Below are positions 37,346 through 45,595 of a stretch of 64,000 nt of DNA, one piece after another. The notes beneath the pieces were generated by a model, which saw only the letters and a list, made by a program, of their open reading frames with translations, was not told where the DNA came from and did not search any database. How positions within the stretch are numbered: position 1 is the first letter of the stretch; every line of letters begins with the position of its first letter. The stretch lies in assembly GCF_030818545.1 (NCBI RefSeq), contig NZ_JAUTAH010000001.1, forward strand, positions 1,369,001-1,433,000. Direction: 5' to 3'. The stretch is from Brevundimonas sp. SORGH_AS_0993 (GTDB lineage: Bacteria; Pseudomonadota; Alphaproteobacteria; Caulobacterales; Caulobacteraceae). The position numbers and the translations under genes are program-made.

Positions 37346-39888
37346 GCCCCGCCCCCGGGGAACAGTCGGATCAACAGGGTCGTCGCCGTTCCCTGAACCG
37401 CCGTGAAGACCACAAACAAGGCGACCAGTTCGAACGTCGCCGGGTGTCGGGGCGACACCAGGCCGCATAGCCTGCGCAGAAGGACGAAGGCGCCCATCAT
37501 AAGCGCGATGGCGACGAATACCCCCTGCCAGGCCAACAGGGCGTAGACCGTTGCGCCTTGGCTGGAGGCGTCAGGGCGCAAACCCGAGTTCCACCAGGCC
37601 GAGGCCTCCGCCGCAAAGGCGCCGCCCGCCGCCAGGGTCGCCCCCAACATCAGTGCAGCGGCGAGGGGCGCGCTGCGGGGCCGGTCCAGTTTCAGCGCGC
37701 CTTGGGACGCCCAGGCGCCGAGCCCGGCGGCCGCGAGCAGAACCAGCGTCAACGGCAGCGCGCCGATTTCGGGCGGGGCCTGCCACAGGTCGGGCCGACG
37801 GCTCCACAGGAAGACGTAAGAGAAGCAGGCCATGATCGCGACCATGCCCGACACGATCAAGGTGATGACCATGGCCCACCAGCCATGGCTGCTGGGGCCG
37901 GAAACATAGGTCGGCAACCGCACGCCGCCGCCCACGTCCACCGTGGCGGGGCCGCTGGGCCGATCCAGCCCCCAGCACCATTTGAGGATGCAGTAGAGAG
38001 CCAGGACGCCGCTGATCACGGAGGCGAGATAGGCCTGGATGGTCAGGATCAGGAAGAAGCCGGCGGTGAATATGGCGCCCCAGACGTACCAGCTGGACGG
38101 CCGGGGCATGCGCTGCAGATATTGAGGCTCTGCGCTGATCGGACTGGTGATCATCGTCTCGCGCTCGCCGCGCGGGGCGCCGGGCAGGAAGTAGCGGCCG
38201 GCCTCGACGTCGCGCGCGAGGTCCGGCTGGTCCCACACGGGATAGAGGCTCTTGACCACCGGGACGGAGCGCAGCGCGTACCGGCCGGACGGCAGCCATT
38301 CCAGCCCCGGTCCGCCGAAGACGTTGCCGGCGTGCGTCTCCCGGAAGGGACGGAAGTTGCGGACCATGTCGACCACCCACAGCAGCACCGCCAGGCCGAA
38401 CAGGAAGGCACCGATCGTGGAGATCATGTTGGGCACATCCCAGCCCCGATCCGGCAGATAGTTATAGACCCGGCGCGGCATGCCCATCAGCCCCGTCAGG
38501 TGCATGGGCAGGAAGGTGACGTTGTGGCCGACGAACATCAGCCAGAAGATCCACCTGCCCCAGCGTTCGGATAGCGGCCGCGCGCTCGACATCGGCAGCC
38601 AGTAGTAGATGGCGGCGAACAGCGGGAAGACCATGCCGCCGATCAGGACGTAGTGCAGGTGGGCGACGATGAAATAGCTGTCGTGCGCCTGCCAGTCGAA
38701 CGGCACCATGGCGACCATCACCCCCGTCAGCCCGCCCATGACGAAGATCACCAGCCCCCCGACCGCGAACAGGCCGGGCGTGTTGAACCGCATCCTGCCC
38801 GCCGCCAGGGTGGCGATCCAGGCGAAGACCTGCACCCCGGCCGGCACGCTGACGGCCATGGAGGCGGCGCTGAAATAGTTGATCGAGATCTGCGGCATGC
38901 CCGTGGTGAACATGTGGTGCGCCCAGACGCCGAAGCTGATGAAGCCGGTCGCCAGCATGGCCAGCACCACCAGACGGTATCCGACCAGCCTGGTCTGGGC
39001 GACCGCCGGGATCAGGGTGGACATCGCCCCCGCGGCCGGCAGGAAGATGATGTACACCTCCGGGTGGCCGAAGAACCAGAACAGATGCTGCCACAACATC
39101 GGGTCGCCGCCCTTGGCCGCATCGAAGAAGGGCCAGCCCAGCGCGCGTTCCAGCTCCAGCAGCAGGGTCGACAGGATGATCGACGGGAAGGCGATGATGA
39201 TCATGCAGGCGAAGATCAGCATGGCCCAGGCGAAGATCGGCAGCTTGTCCAGCGTCATCCCCGGCGCCCGCGTCTTCAGCACCCCGACGATGATTTCGAT
39301 GGCGCCGGCGATGGCCGAAATCTCGATGAAGCCGATGCCCAGCAGCCAGAAGTCGGCGTTGATGCCCGGCGAATAGGTCATCGAGGTCAGGGGCGGATAC
39401 ATGAACCAGCCGCCATTGGGCGCCAGACCGAAGAACAGCGAACAAAAGAAGCACAGCCCCCCGACCAGATAGGCCCAGAAGGCGTAGGCGCTGAGCCGGG
39501 GGAACGGCAGATCCCGCGCGCCCAGCATCTGCGGCAGCAGCAGAACGCCCAGCGCCTCGACCGCCGGCACGGCGAACAGGAACATCATCACCGTGCCGTG
39601 CATGGTGAAGATCTGGTTGTAGGTCTCCTGCGCCAGGAACCCTGTCATCGGCAGGGCCAGCTGGGTGCGCATCAGGAGGGCCAGGACCCCGGCCAGCACG
39701 AAGAACAACAGGGCCGCGCCGACGTAATAGACGCCGACGAAGTTGTTATTGATGGCCGTGATCCATTCCCACGGCTTGCGCGGGCCGCACCAGACGTCCT
39801 CCAACTGCTCCAGCTCGCCTTCGGGTCGGGCTTCGGTCGTGGGAAAGCGTTTGTAGAGTTCGGTGTCGAACCCGGTTTCCGAACTCAT
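37342..39888 (-). CDS. ctaD: Cytochrome c oxidase subunit I fused to a subunit III-like domain
   Basis: Residues about 1-560 are a haem-copper oxidase subunit I: the catalytic segment WQHLFWFFGHPEVYIIFLP carries the CuB histidine and cross-linked tyrosine, AHHMFTTGMP the other CuB histidines, and VAHLHYVLIGG the haem ligand region. The remaining roughly 290 residues contain about six or seven further membrane helices in a subunit III-like arrangement (SSWYVWGAIFTAGFFLILT onward). Such I-III fusions occur in caa3-type oxidases. It overlaps the genes on both sides by 4 nt. Confidence 0.93.
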   Translation of the reverse strand: MSSETGFDTELYKRFPTTEARPEGELEQLEDVWCGPRKPWEWITAINNNFVGVYYVGAALLFFVLAGVLALLMRTQLALPMTGFLAQETYNQIFTMHGTVMMFLFAVPAVEALGVLLLPQMLGARDLPFPRLSAYAFWAYLVGGLCFFCSLFFGLAPNGGWFMYPPLTSMTYSPGINADFWLLGIGFIEISAIAGAIEIIVGVLKTRAPGMTLDKLPIFAWAMLIFACMIIIAFPSIILSTLLLELERALGWPFFDAAKGGDPMLWQHLFWFFGHPEVYIIFLPAAGAMSTLIPAVAQTRLVGYRLVVLAMLATGFISFGVWAHHMFTTGMPQISINYFSAASMAVSVPAGVQVFAWIATLAAGRMRFNTPGLFAVGGLVIFVMGGLTGVMVAMVPFDWQAHDSYFIVAHLHYVLIGGMVFPLFAAIYYWLPMSSARPLSERWGRWIFWLMFVGHNVTFLPMHLTGLMGMPRRVYNYLPDRGWDVPNMISTIGAFLFGLAVLLWVVDMVRNFRPFRETHAGNVFGGPGLEWLPSGRYALRSVPVVKSLYPVWDQPDLARDVEAGRYFLPGAPRGERETMITSPISAEPQYLQRMPRPSSWYVWGAIFTAGFFLILTIQAYLASVISGVLALYCILKWCWGLDRPSGPATVDVGGGVRLPTYVSGPSSHGWWAMVITLIVSGMVAIMACFSYVFLWSRRPDLWQAPPEIGALPLTLVLLAAAGLGAWASQGALKLDRPRSAPLAAALMLGATLAAGGAFAAEASAWWNSGLRPDASSQGATVYALLAWQGVFVAIALMMGAFVLLRRLCGLVSPRHPATFELVALFVVFTAVQGTATTLLIRLFPGGGA

Positions 39889-40862
39889 TTCAGGCTTTCC
39901 AGATAGGCGGCGACGGCGCGCACGTCCTGGCCCGACAGCACGGCATAAGACGGCATCCGGTTGCCCGGCTTCAGGCCCTGGCTGTCGGCGATCCAGCCCG
40001 CCATCGTGCCCTGATTGTTCGGCAGGATGCCGGCGCCCAGCGTCTGACGCGATCCCACATGGGTCAGGTCGGGCCCGGCGAGACCGTTCGCTTCCGTCCC
40101 GCGAATGGTGTGGCAGGCGGCGCAGCCCGAAGCGGCGAAGACGTTGCGGCCCTGGTCGATCAAGGTCAGGGGGGCCTGGGCCGACGGCACGGCGGCGGCC
40201 GGCCGCGACTGTCGCTCAAGCCAGGCGGCGTAATCGTCCGGCGCATGGGCCACGACGACCAGCCCCATCAGGGCATGCGGTCCGCCGCAGTATTCGGCGC
40301 ACTGTCCGCCATAGGTCCCAGGCTGATCGGCCTGAAGCCGCATGAAGTTGCGGCGGCCGGGGATCATGTCGGTCTTGCCGCCCAGGCGGGGCGCCCAGAA
40401 GCTGTGGATCACATCCGCGCTTTCCAGCTCGAACACGACCGGTTGTCCGGCGGGGATGTGAACCTCGTTGGCGTCCTGGATGACCTCTCGCCCCTGATCG
40501 TCCAGATAGGCGACACGCCACCACCACATCTCGCCGGTCACGCGCACCCGCATTTCACCGGGCCTCGGCGCCTCGGACACCCGCGCCGTCGTGGTCAGAC
40601 CATAAACCAGCAACCCGGTGAGGACCACGACCGGAAAGACCAGGCCGGCGATCCAGATCAGCCGCTCCCCGCCCAGGCGCCGCTGCCACCTTCGCGGTCC
40701 GAACAAGGCCACGCCCAGCGCCGCCCCCACGACGACCATCACGACCGCCGCCATGACGAACAGCACCCAGGCCACGGTCTGGATCGGCCCGGCGAAAGGC
40801 CCGGCGGGATCGAGAACCGGCGGCGGCCAGCCGGCGATGCCGGGAGGAATCTCAGTCTTCAT
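39885..40862 (-). CDS. ctaC: Cytochrome c oxidase subunit II with C-terminal cytochrome c (caa3 type)
   Basis: Accepts electrons and passes them to subunit I. The 325-residue protein has two N-terminal membrane helices and a cupredoxin domain with the CuA ligands in CAEYCGGPHALM, plus GEMWWWRV. A fused class I cytochrome c domain follows, with CAACH and the distal methionine in GNRMPSY. The start ATG at 40862 overlaps the upstream cytochrome gene by 11 nt. The covalent cytochrome c makes this a caa3-type enzyme. Confidence 0.94.
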   Translation of the reverse strand: MKTEIPPGIAGWPPPVLDPAGPFAGPIQTVAWVLFVMAAVVMVVVGAALGVALFGPRRWQRRLGGERLIWIAGLVFPVVVLTGLLVYGLTTTARVSEAPRPGEMRVRVTGEMWWWRVAYLDDQGREVIQDANEVHIPAGQPVVFELESADVIHSFWAPRLGGKTDMIPGRRNFMRLQADQPGTYGGQCAEYCGGPHALMGLVVVAHAPDDYAAWLERQSRPAAAVPSAQAPLTLIDQGRNVFAASGCAACHTIRGTEANGLAGPDLTHVGSRQTLGAGILPNNQGTMAGWIADSQGLKPGNRMPSYAVLSGQDVRAVAAYLESLK

Positions 40863-41241
40863 CGAGCGTGTACAGATAGGCCGCGACATCGCGGGCTTGG
40901 TCTTGCGTCAAGGGCATGGGCGGCATGGCGGTTCCGGGGTCGAGCGACGGCGCGTCGATCAGCCAGCGGATCAGGACGTCGGGCTGGTTGGGCAGTCGCC
41001 CCGCGATCAAGGGACGCGCGCCGAAGCCGGAGAGGTTCGAACCGGACCGACCTTCGGGCCATGCGACGCCGGGGATTCTGTGGCAGGCGGCGCAGCCGAC
41101 CTGTTTCATCACCGCGAGACCGGCGGCCGGGTCGGCCTGAGCGACGGGTCTGGGAAGATCGGCCTTGTCGGCGCATGCGCCCAGGGCAAGCGGCAAAAGG
41201 GCCAGCGGGATCATTCCCCATGAGACCGGATCGAACGACAT
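40852..41241 (-). CDS. Lipoprotein cytochrome c of the oxidase cluster
   Basis: A 129-residue protein: lipoprotein signal (MIPLALLPLALGAC), short linker, then a class I cytochrome c with CAACH and the distal methionine in TAMPPMPL. The start is uncertain because a 15-bp tandem duplication at 41231-41262 provides two equivalent ATG codons (41241 and 41256). It is co-transcribed with subunit II and probably feeds electrons to the oxidase. Confidence 0.85.
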   Translation of the reverse strand: MSFDPVSWGMIPLALLPLALGACADKADLPRPVAQADPAAGLAVMKQVGCAACHRIPGVAWPEGRSGSNLSGFGARPLIAGRLPNQPDVLIRWLIDAPSLDPGTAMPPMPLTQDQARDVAAYLYTLDED

Positions 41242-41415
41242 CGGGCCGAACGACATCGGGCCGACCATCGCCCGCCTCGCCGCCGCCCGATCCGTCCGCC
41301 GAAGACCCATCCGCCCCCCAAACTTCATCGGACCAATCCGCTTTGGCGACAGAGGTTCCCCGCGCTTTCGCCGAACCTCGGCGGAACCTGCGCCGAGAAG
41401 GCGTGTTCGAGCCCC

Positions 41416-42165
41416 GTGCGCCATATCCTTTCCGCCGTTTTTCTGACGACGCTCCTGGGCGCCTGCGACTCCACGCCCGGCCGGACGGACCGCGCCTTTT
41501 CGGCAAACGGAGAGATCATCGCCATGAGCGGCGGAGCCGGCGGGGCCGCCAATGCCTGCTTCACCTGCCACGGTCTGGACGGCGCCGGAGACGGCGCCGC
41601 CGCGCCCCGCCTCGCCGGGCTGGATGCCGGCTATCTGCAAAAACAGATGGAAGACTACGCCTCCGGCCTGCGCCCCGACGACGCCATGACCCGCATCGCC
41701 AAGGCCCTGGATCAGGGGGATCGACGCGCCGTGGCCGCCTACTACGCCGCCCTTCCCGCGCCGCCGTCGATCGCGGGTTCGTCCCCTCCGGCCCCAGAAA
41801 TCTATCTGAACGGCGATGCCGCGCGGGGCATCGTCGCCTGCGCCTCTTGCCACGGAGTGGACGGTCAAGGATCGGGTCAGGGCGGATATCCGCAGATCGC
41901 AGGCCAAGCGGCCGCCTATACGCTGGAACAGATCGACCGCTGGAAATCCGGCAAGCGTCGCAACGATCCGCGCGGCGTCATGGCCGCCGCCGTCAAATCG
42001 CTTTCGGCCTCCGAAGCCCGCGCCATAGCGTCCTGGCTGTCGACCCGACCCGCTTCTCCAGCGCCCGCCAACGCCGCTGCCAGCGGGTCCGCTTCGGTCG
42101 AAGCTGCGGCACGACCGGCAGCATCGCGTGAAACACGTCGTCCCGGTCGATCAGATGGTGCTTGA
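41416..42165 (+). CDS. Dihaem cytochrome c (c4-like), lipoprotein
   Basis: From a GTG at 41416, the 249-residue protein has a lipoprotein signal (lipobox LLGAC) and two class I cytochrome c domains, with CFTCH in the first and CASCH in the second. Recognisable cytochrome sequence ends near 42050; the rest is a low-complexity Ala/Ser tail. The final 173 bp overlap the convergent cytochrome b561 gene. It is probably a periplasmic electron carrier for the divergent oxidase genes. Confidence 0.85.
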   Translation: MRHILSAVFLTTLLGACDSTPGRTDRAFSANGEIIAMSGGAGGAANACFTCHGLDGAGDGAAAPRLAGLDAGYLQKQMEDYASGLRPDDAMTRIAKALDQGDRRAVAAYYAALPAPPSIAGSSPPAPEIYLNGDAARGIVACASCHGVDGQGSGQGGYPQIAGQAAAYTLEQIDRWKSGKRRNDPRGVMAAAVKSLSASEARAIASWLSTRPASPAPANAAASGSASVEAAARPAASRETRRPGRSDGA

Positions 42166-42712
42166 TCGCCGCGCCAGCATGGATCGGGATCATCAACAGC
42201 AGGGTCACGACCAGGCCCCAGTGCATCCACTCCGCCGCCGCCTCGATCACCCATAGCTGCGTGTTGGACAAATCCTGAAACGGCAGCAGCGGCCATTTGA
42301 TGAAACCCAATGTCTCCAGTTGCCGCGTGCGGTCCGTCGCCGAAATCATGGCCCAGCCCGACAGCGGTAGGCCGAACAGGCAGATGTAGAAGACATAGTG
42401 CGTGACATGGGCGGCCAGGCTCTCCCACCCCGGCTTGTCCGCGTCATTGATCAGATCGGGCGCCAGCAGCCGCCACGAGAGCCGGCCCATCACCAGGATC
42501 AGCATCAGAACCCCGATGGCGAAATGCAGGTCGTAGGCGGCCATCATCGCCCCGCCGACGGGCTGCCGCCCCATCCACCAGCCCCAGAACAGCTGGAAGA
42601 CGACCAACCCCGCCATCACCCAGTGAAAGCCGATGCCGACCGGCGAATACCGCCCCTCTTCATGGTGTCCCGCCGCCCATTCCAACAGTTGTGTGAACAG
42701 CTTCTCGATCAT
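41993..42712 (-). CDS. Cytochrome b561-family membrane protein
   Basis: A 239-residue protein with four membrane helices and the histidines expected for two b haems (FHWVMAGLVVFQLFWG; DLHFAIGVLMLIL; AHVTHYVFYICLFGLPLSG; EWMHWGLVVTLLLMIPIHAG). After the last helix comes a basic tail that overlaps the dihaem cytochrome gene on the other strand. The ATG at 42712 overlaps the ctaG stop by 4 nt. It may link quinol to the cytochromes c of the cluster. Confidence 0.9.
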   Translation of the reverse strand: MIEKLFTQLLEWAAGHHEEGRYSPVGIGFHWVMAGLVVFQLFWGWWMGRQPVGGAMMAAYDLHFAIGVLMLILVMGRLSWRLLAPDLINDADKPGWESLAAHVTHYVFYICLFGLPLSGWAMISATDRTRQLETLGFIKWPLLPFQDLSNTQLWVIEAAAEWMHWGLVVTLLLMIPIHAGAAIKHHLIDRDDVFHAMLPVVPQLRPKRTRWQRRWRALEKRVGSTARTLWRGLRRPKAI

Positions 42713-43431
42713 GCCGGGCGCGCCTCGACGTCCGACCCGATCATCCGTCCCAACCGCCACAAGGCGGCGAAGAGATAGAGCGCCGCTGCGGGCGCCCACA
42801 TGATCAACCCCGCCGCCTGTTGGTCCTCAAGCGGCGTCAGGCCCCAGGCCAGGGTCGTATAGGCATGCGGCGCATAGACGGCCTGCCCAGCGAAGGTCAG
42901 CACGGCCCCGAGCAGGCCCATGGCCAGCATCGTCGCCAGCAACGCCACGACGGCCGCCGGCGGCGTCGCCGACCGCACGGCGCACCAGAACCAGACCGCG
43001 CTGGCCAGCAGGCTGGCCTGCATCACCCAATAGACACCGTCGTTCGACAGAGCCGAGGCATAGGCGTCGGGCGCATGCCAGGCCCAGAGCACCACAGCCT
43101 GAACGGCGGTCGCCAGGATCAGAGAACCCGCGCGCCGCACCGGCAGCATCGACGCCAACAAGGGCGCGGCGACCCCGACCAGAAGCACATGATGGATGGT
43201 CCGCGCCGAAAACAGCGCCGAACTGAGGGCGCAGAGGGGCGAAACGAACCCGACCGCCAGAACGGCCATCGCGGCGATTCCGAGCCCGCGCCGTCGTCCC
43301 TCCAGCCGCGCCCCGATCACGACAGCGGCAAGCCCCAGGGCCGCCAGCAGCACGGGGTCCAGATTCCAGCGCCACTCCCCTATCTGGGGCGCGACGCCGC
43401 AATAGGGAGTCCACAGCGCCGGCGCCCTCAT
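42709..43431 (-). CDS. ctaG: Caa3-type CtaG, cytochrome oxidase assembly protein
   Basis: A 240-residue polytopic protein of the caa3_CtaG family, needed for assembly of caa3-type oxidases and distinct from the mitochondrial-type CtaG/Cox11. Seven hydrophobic helices are visible, with the family's SALFSARTIHHVLLVGVAAPLL and LWAWHAPDAYASALS segments. Its position next to an oxidase whose subunit II carries a cytochrome c agrees with the call. Confidence 0.88.
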   Translation of the reverse strand: MRAPALWTPYCGVAPQIGEWRWNLDPVLLAALGLAAVVIGARLEGRRRGLGIAAMAVLAVGFVSPLCALSSALFSARTIHHVLLVGVAAPLLASMLPVRRAGSLILATAVQAVVLWAWHAPDAYASALSNDGVYWVMQASLLASAVWFWCAVRSATPPAAVVALLATMLAMGLLGAVLTFAGQAVYAPHAYTTLAWGLTPLEDQQAAGLIMWAPAAALYLFAALWRLGRMIGSDVEARPA

Positions 43432-43718
43432 GATTCTGCCGCAGACGATCGCAAGCGCGTCTCCCCGATAGATATGCGACCTTTAAATGAGACCTTGCGG
43501 TGACAAGTTCCACGCGCGTCCGGCGACACTATTTTGGAAAAGCTCCTCACCGAACGCCGGCCCGAAGGCCCCCGTCCCTGTCGCCGCCAACTTAAGGGTG
43601 CGACGAAGGAAGACGTCATCATAAAAATCAAAGCTTTGCGGTAATTTCTCGTCGCCGGACCTATTTACCGAAAGTTGTGACTCGGCGAATGTCACAGGGG
43701 TGTAGGGAGGGTGATCGC

Positions 43719-45470
43719 ATGATCAATGCGATGGGCGAGGGCTTGTCCGCGGCCGCGGATTCGCGCCGCGCGGAAGGGGCGTTGGACCGAGACTGGCTTG
43801 TAAGCGCCGTGGAGTCGTTGCTGCGCCAGGCCTTCCCCACCCTGGTGCTGGTGGGCGCCGACGCCACGATTTACTTCAACGAAGCCTGCAGGTCGCTGAT
43901 GCTGCCTTTGGCGGCGGCGCAGGGGACGGCCCTGCCCCATCTTGCGCCCTCGCTGGCCGCTCAGCTGGCGCCGACGCTGGATGCCGCGTGGGCGGGCCAG
44001 GCCGGACAGGCGCAGGACGTGCGGGTCACCGTCGATCGCCCCGAAGGGATGATCGAACTCTGGGTCACAACCGCCATCACCCCGGTCGCCAGGGACGGCA
44101 AGGTGTCGGCGATCTTTTGCGTGTTCCGGGATGTGACCGAAGAGAAGCGGCTTCGCGCCCGCCTGGCCGCGGCGGAAGCGACCGTGGACTCTCTGACGGC
44201 TCTGGCGCCGATGTTTCTGTGGCGACTCGACGCCCGGGGCGTCGTGCGCTGGATGAACGAGCGATGTCAGGCGTATCTCGGCGTCAGCCTGTCCCAGGCG
44301 AGAGACGAGGGTTGGATCGGTTGGCTTCACCCGCAGGACCGCGACCGGGTCATCTCGGATTGGGGCCGCGCAGTCACATTGGCCCAACCGACTGAAAGCC
44401 GCCATCGCCTTCGCAGCGCCGAAGGCGTCTATCGCTGGTTCACCCTGCGCGCCCTGCCCCAGTTCGACGAGACCGGGGCCTTGGTCGAATGGCATTCGGC
44501 GGCGATCGAAGCGGACGAGGGAGAAGACGCCTCGACCGAGCGTCGGTTTCTCTGGACGGCGGATGCCGTCACCTGGACCCGCCGGTTCCTGAACGCCGAC
44601 GGACGCACCAACTGGCCCGGCGACAAGGGGGGGGCTCTCTCCTGGGCCGACCAAATGGCCTTGGTCGTGGACGAGGATCGTCCATCCTGCCGCGCGGCTC
44701 TGGAAACCCTGGCGACAGGGCGACCCGTCCGCACGGCCTACCGGGTCCGCACGGCCGCGGGCGATCTCTACGCCGTGGAAGACACCGCCTTTCCGGTGAT
44801 CGAGGCGGACGGATCCGTCAGCGGATTGATGGGCGAATCCAGGGTCCGCAACCACGCCGTGACCAAGGTGCTCCTGCTCGACCCCGCCCGCCGGGGTTGT
44901 TCTCTGGTCAAGGCGTTGGAGGCGACGGGCCTCAGGGTCGATGCGGCGCAGGACATGGCCTATCGCCCCAGAGAGCGAAGCGAGGTGGGCGTCGTCGTCT
45001 ATTGTTCGGACTCGACAGTCTCGGACATCCTGCGGGTCGCCGAGGTGGTCATACCTGCCTGGCCCGACCATCCCTTGGTCGTTCTGGGAGACCCCATGGC
45101 GTCCCCGAGCGACATCATCGCCTTGCACAGGGCGGGCGTGGTCGATGTCCTGTCCTACGATCAGACCGAGGAGGCCCTGGTCGGCGCCATCCGCAATCAT
45201 CTCATAAATATCCATCAGAACAATGATTTGGAGATACCTGGTAGATCCACCAGGGAGCGTTTGGCGCGTCTGTCGGCACGGGAGCGAGATATCCTGAGTC
45301 GCGCCGTCGAGGGCGGCACCTCCAAGACCATCGGCCGCCAGCTGGGGATCAGCCCCCGGACCGTCGACTACCATCGCACAAAGGCCCTGGACAAACTCGG
45401 CCTGAAGTCGGTCAGCCAGGCGTCCAACCTTTTCACCCCCGTTTCGGCCCTACCCGTTCAGCGCCCCTAG
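43719..45470 (+). CDS. PAS-domain LuxR-type regulator
   Basis: A 583-residue soluble protein: PAS domain about 25-145 (LVGADATIYFNEACRSLM), second PAS about 160-270 (LWRLDARGVVRWMNERCQAY, with a PAC-like end), a third PAS-like region about 275-385, then a receiver-like fold without clear phosphorylation residues (KVLLLDPARRGCSLVKALEA), and a LuxR helix-turn-helix at the C-terminus (LSARERDILSRAVEGGTSKT). The ATG at 43719 has a GGGAGGG ribosome binding site. Its 126-bp gap to the adhesin gene on the same strand suggests local control. The signal is unknown. Confidence 0.85.
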   Translation: MINAMGEGLSAAADSRRAEGALDRDWLVSAVESLLRQAFPTLVLVGADATIYFNEACRSLMLPLAAAQGTALPHLAPSLAAQLAPTLDAAWAGQAGQAQDVRVTVDRPEGMIELWVTTAITPVARDGKVSAIFCVFRDVTEEKRLRARLAAAEATVDSLTALAPMFLWRLDARGVVRWMNERCQAYLGVSLSQARDEGWIGWLHPQDRDRVISDWGRAVTLAQPTESRHRLRSAEGVYRWFTLRALPQFDETGALVEWHSAAIEADEGEDASTERRFLWTADAVTWTRRFLNADGRTNWPGDKGGALSWADQMALVVDEDRPSCRAALETLATGRPVRTAYRVRTAAGDLYAVEDTAFPVIEADGSVSGLMGESRVRNHAVTKVLLLDPARRGCSLVKALEATGLRVDAAQDMAYRPRERSEVGVVVYCSDSTVSDILRVAEVVIPAWPDHPLVVLGDPMASPSDIIALHRAGVVDVLSYDQTEEALVGAIRNHLINIHQNNDLEIPGRSTRERLARLSARERDILSRAVEGGTSKTIGRQLGISPRTVDYHRTKALDKLGLKSVSQASNLFTPVSALPVQRP

Positions 45471-45553
45471 GCGCCGAAAGTAGAACCCCAACGCGGACGC
45501 TAAGGATTCGCAAACACGTCACGATTGTGTCCACCCCGCATTAGCCTCACCGA

Positions 45554-45579
45554 TCGGGAAGCGCCGAACGCCTTCCCGA
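45554..45579 (+). promoter_or_regulatory. Inverted repeat before the adhesin ribosome binding site
   Basis: TCGGGAAG (45554-45561) and CTTCCCGA (45572-45579) form a perfect 8-bp stem with a 10-nt loop, ending 5 bp before the GGGAGG ribosome binding site. It could be a regulator site or an RNA hairpin that affects translation. Confidence 0.5.
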
Positions 45580-45595
45580 AGCTGGGAGGATTACA

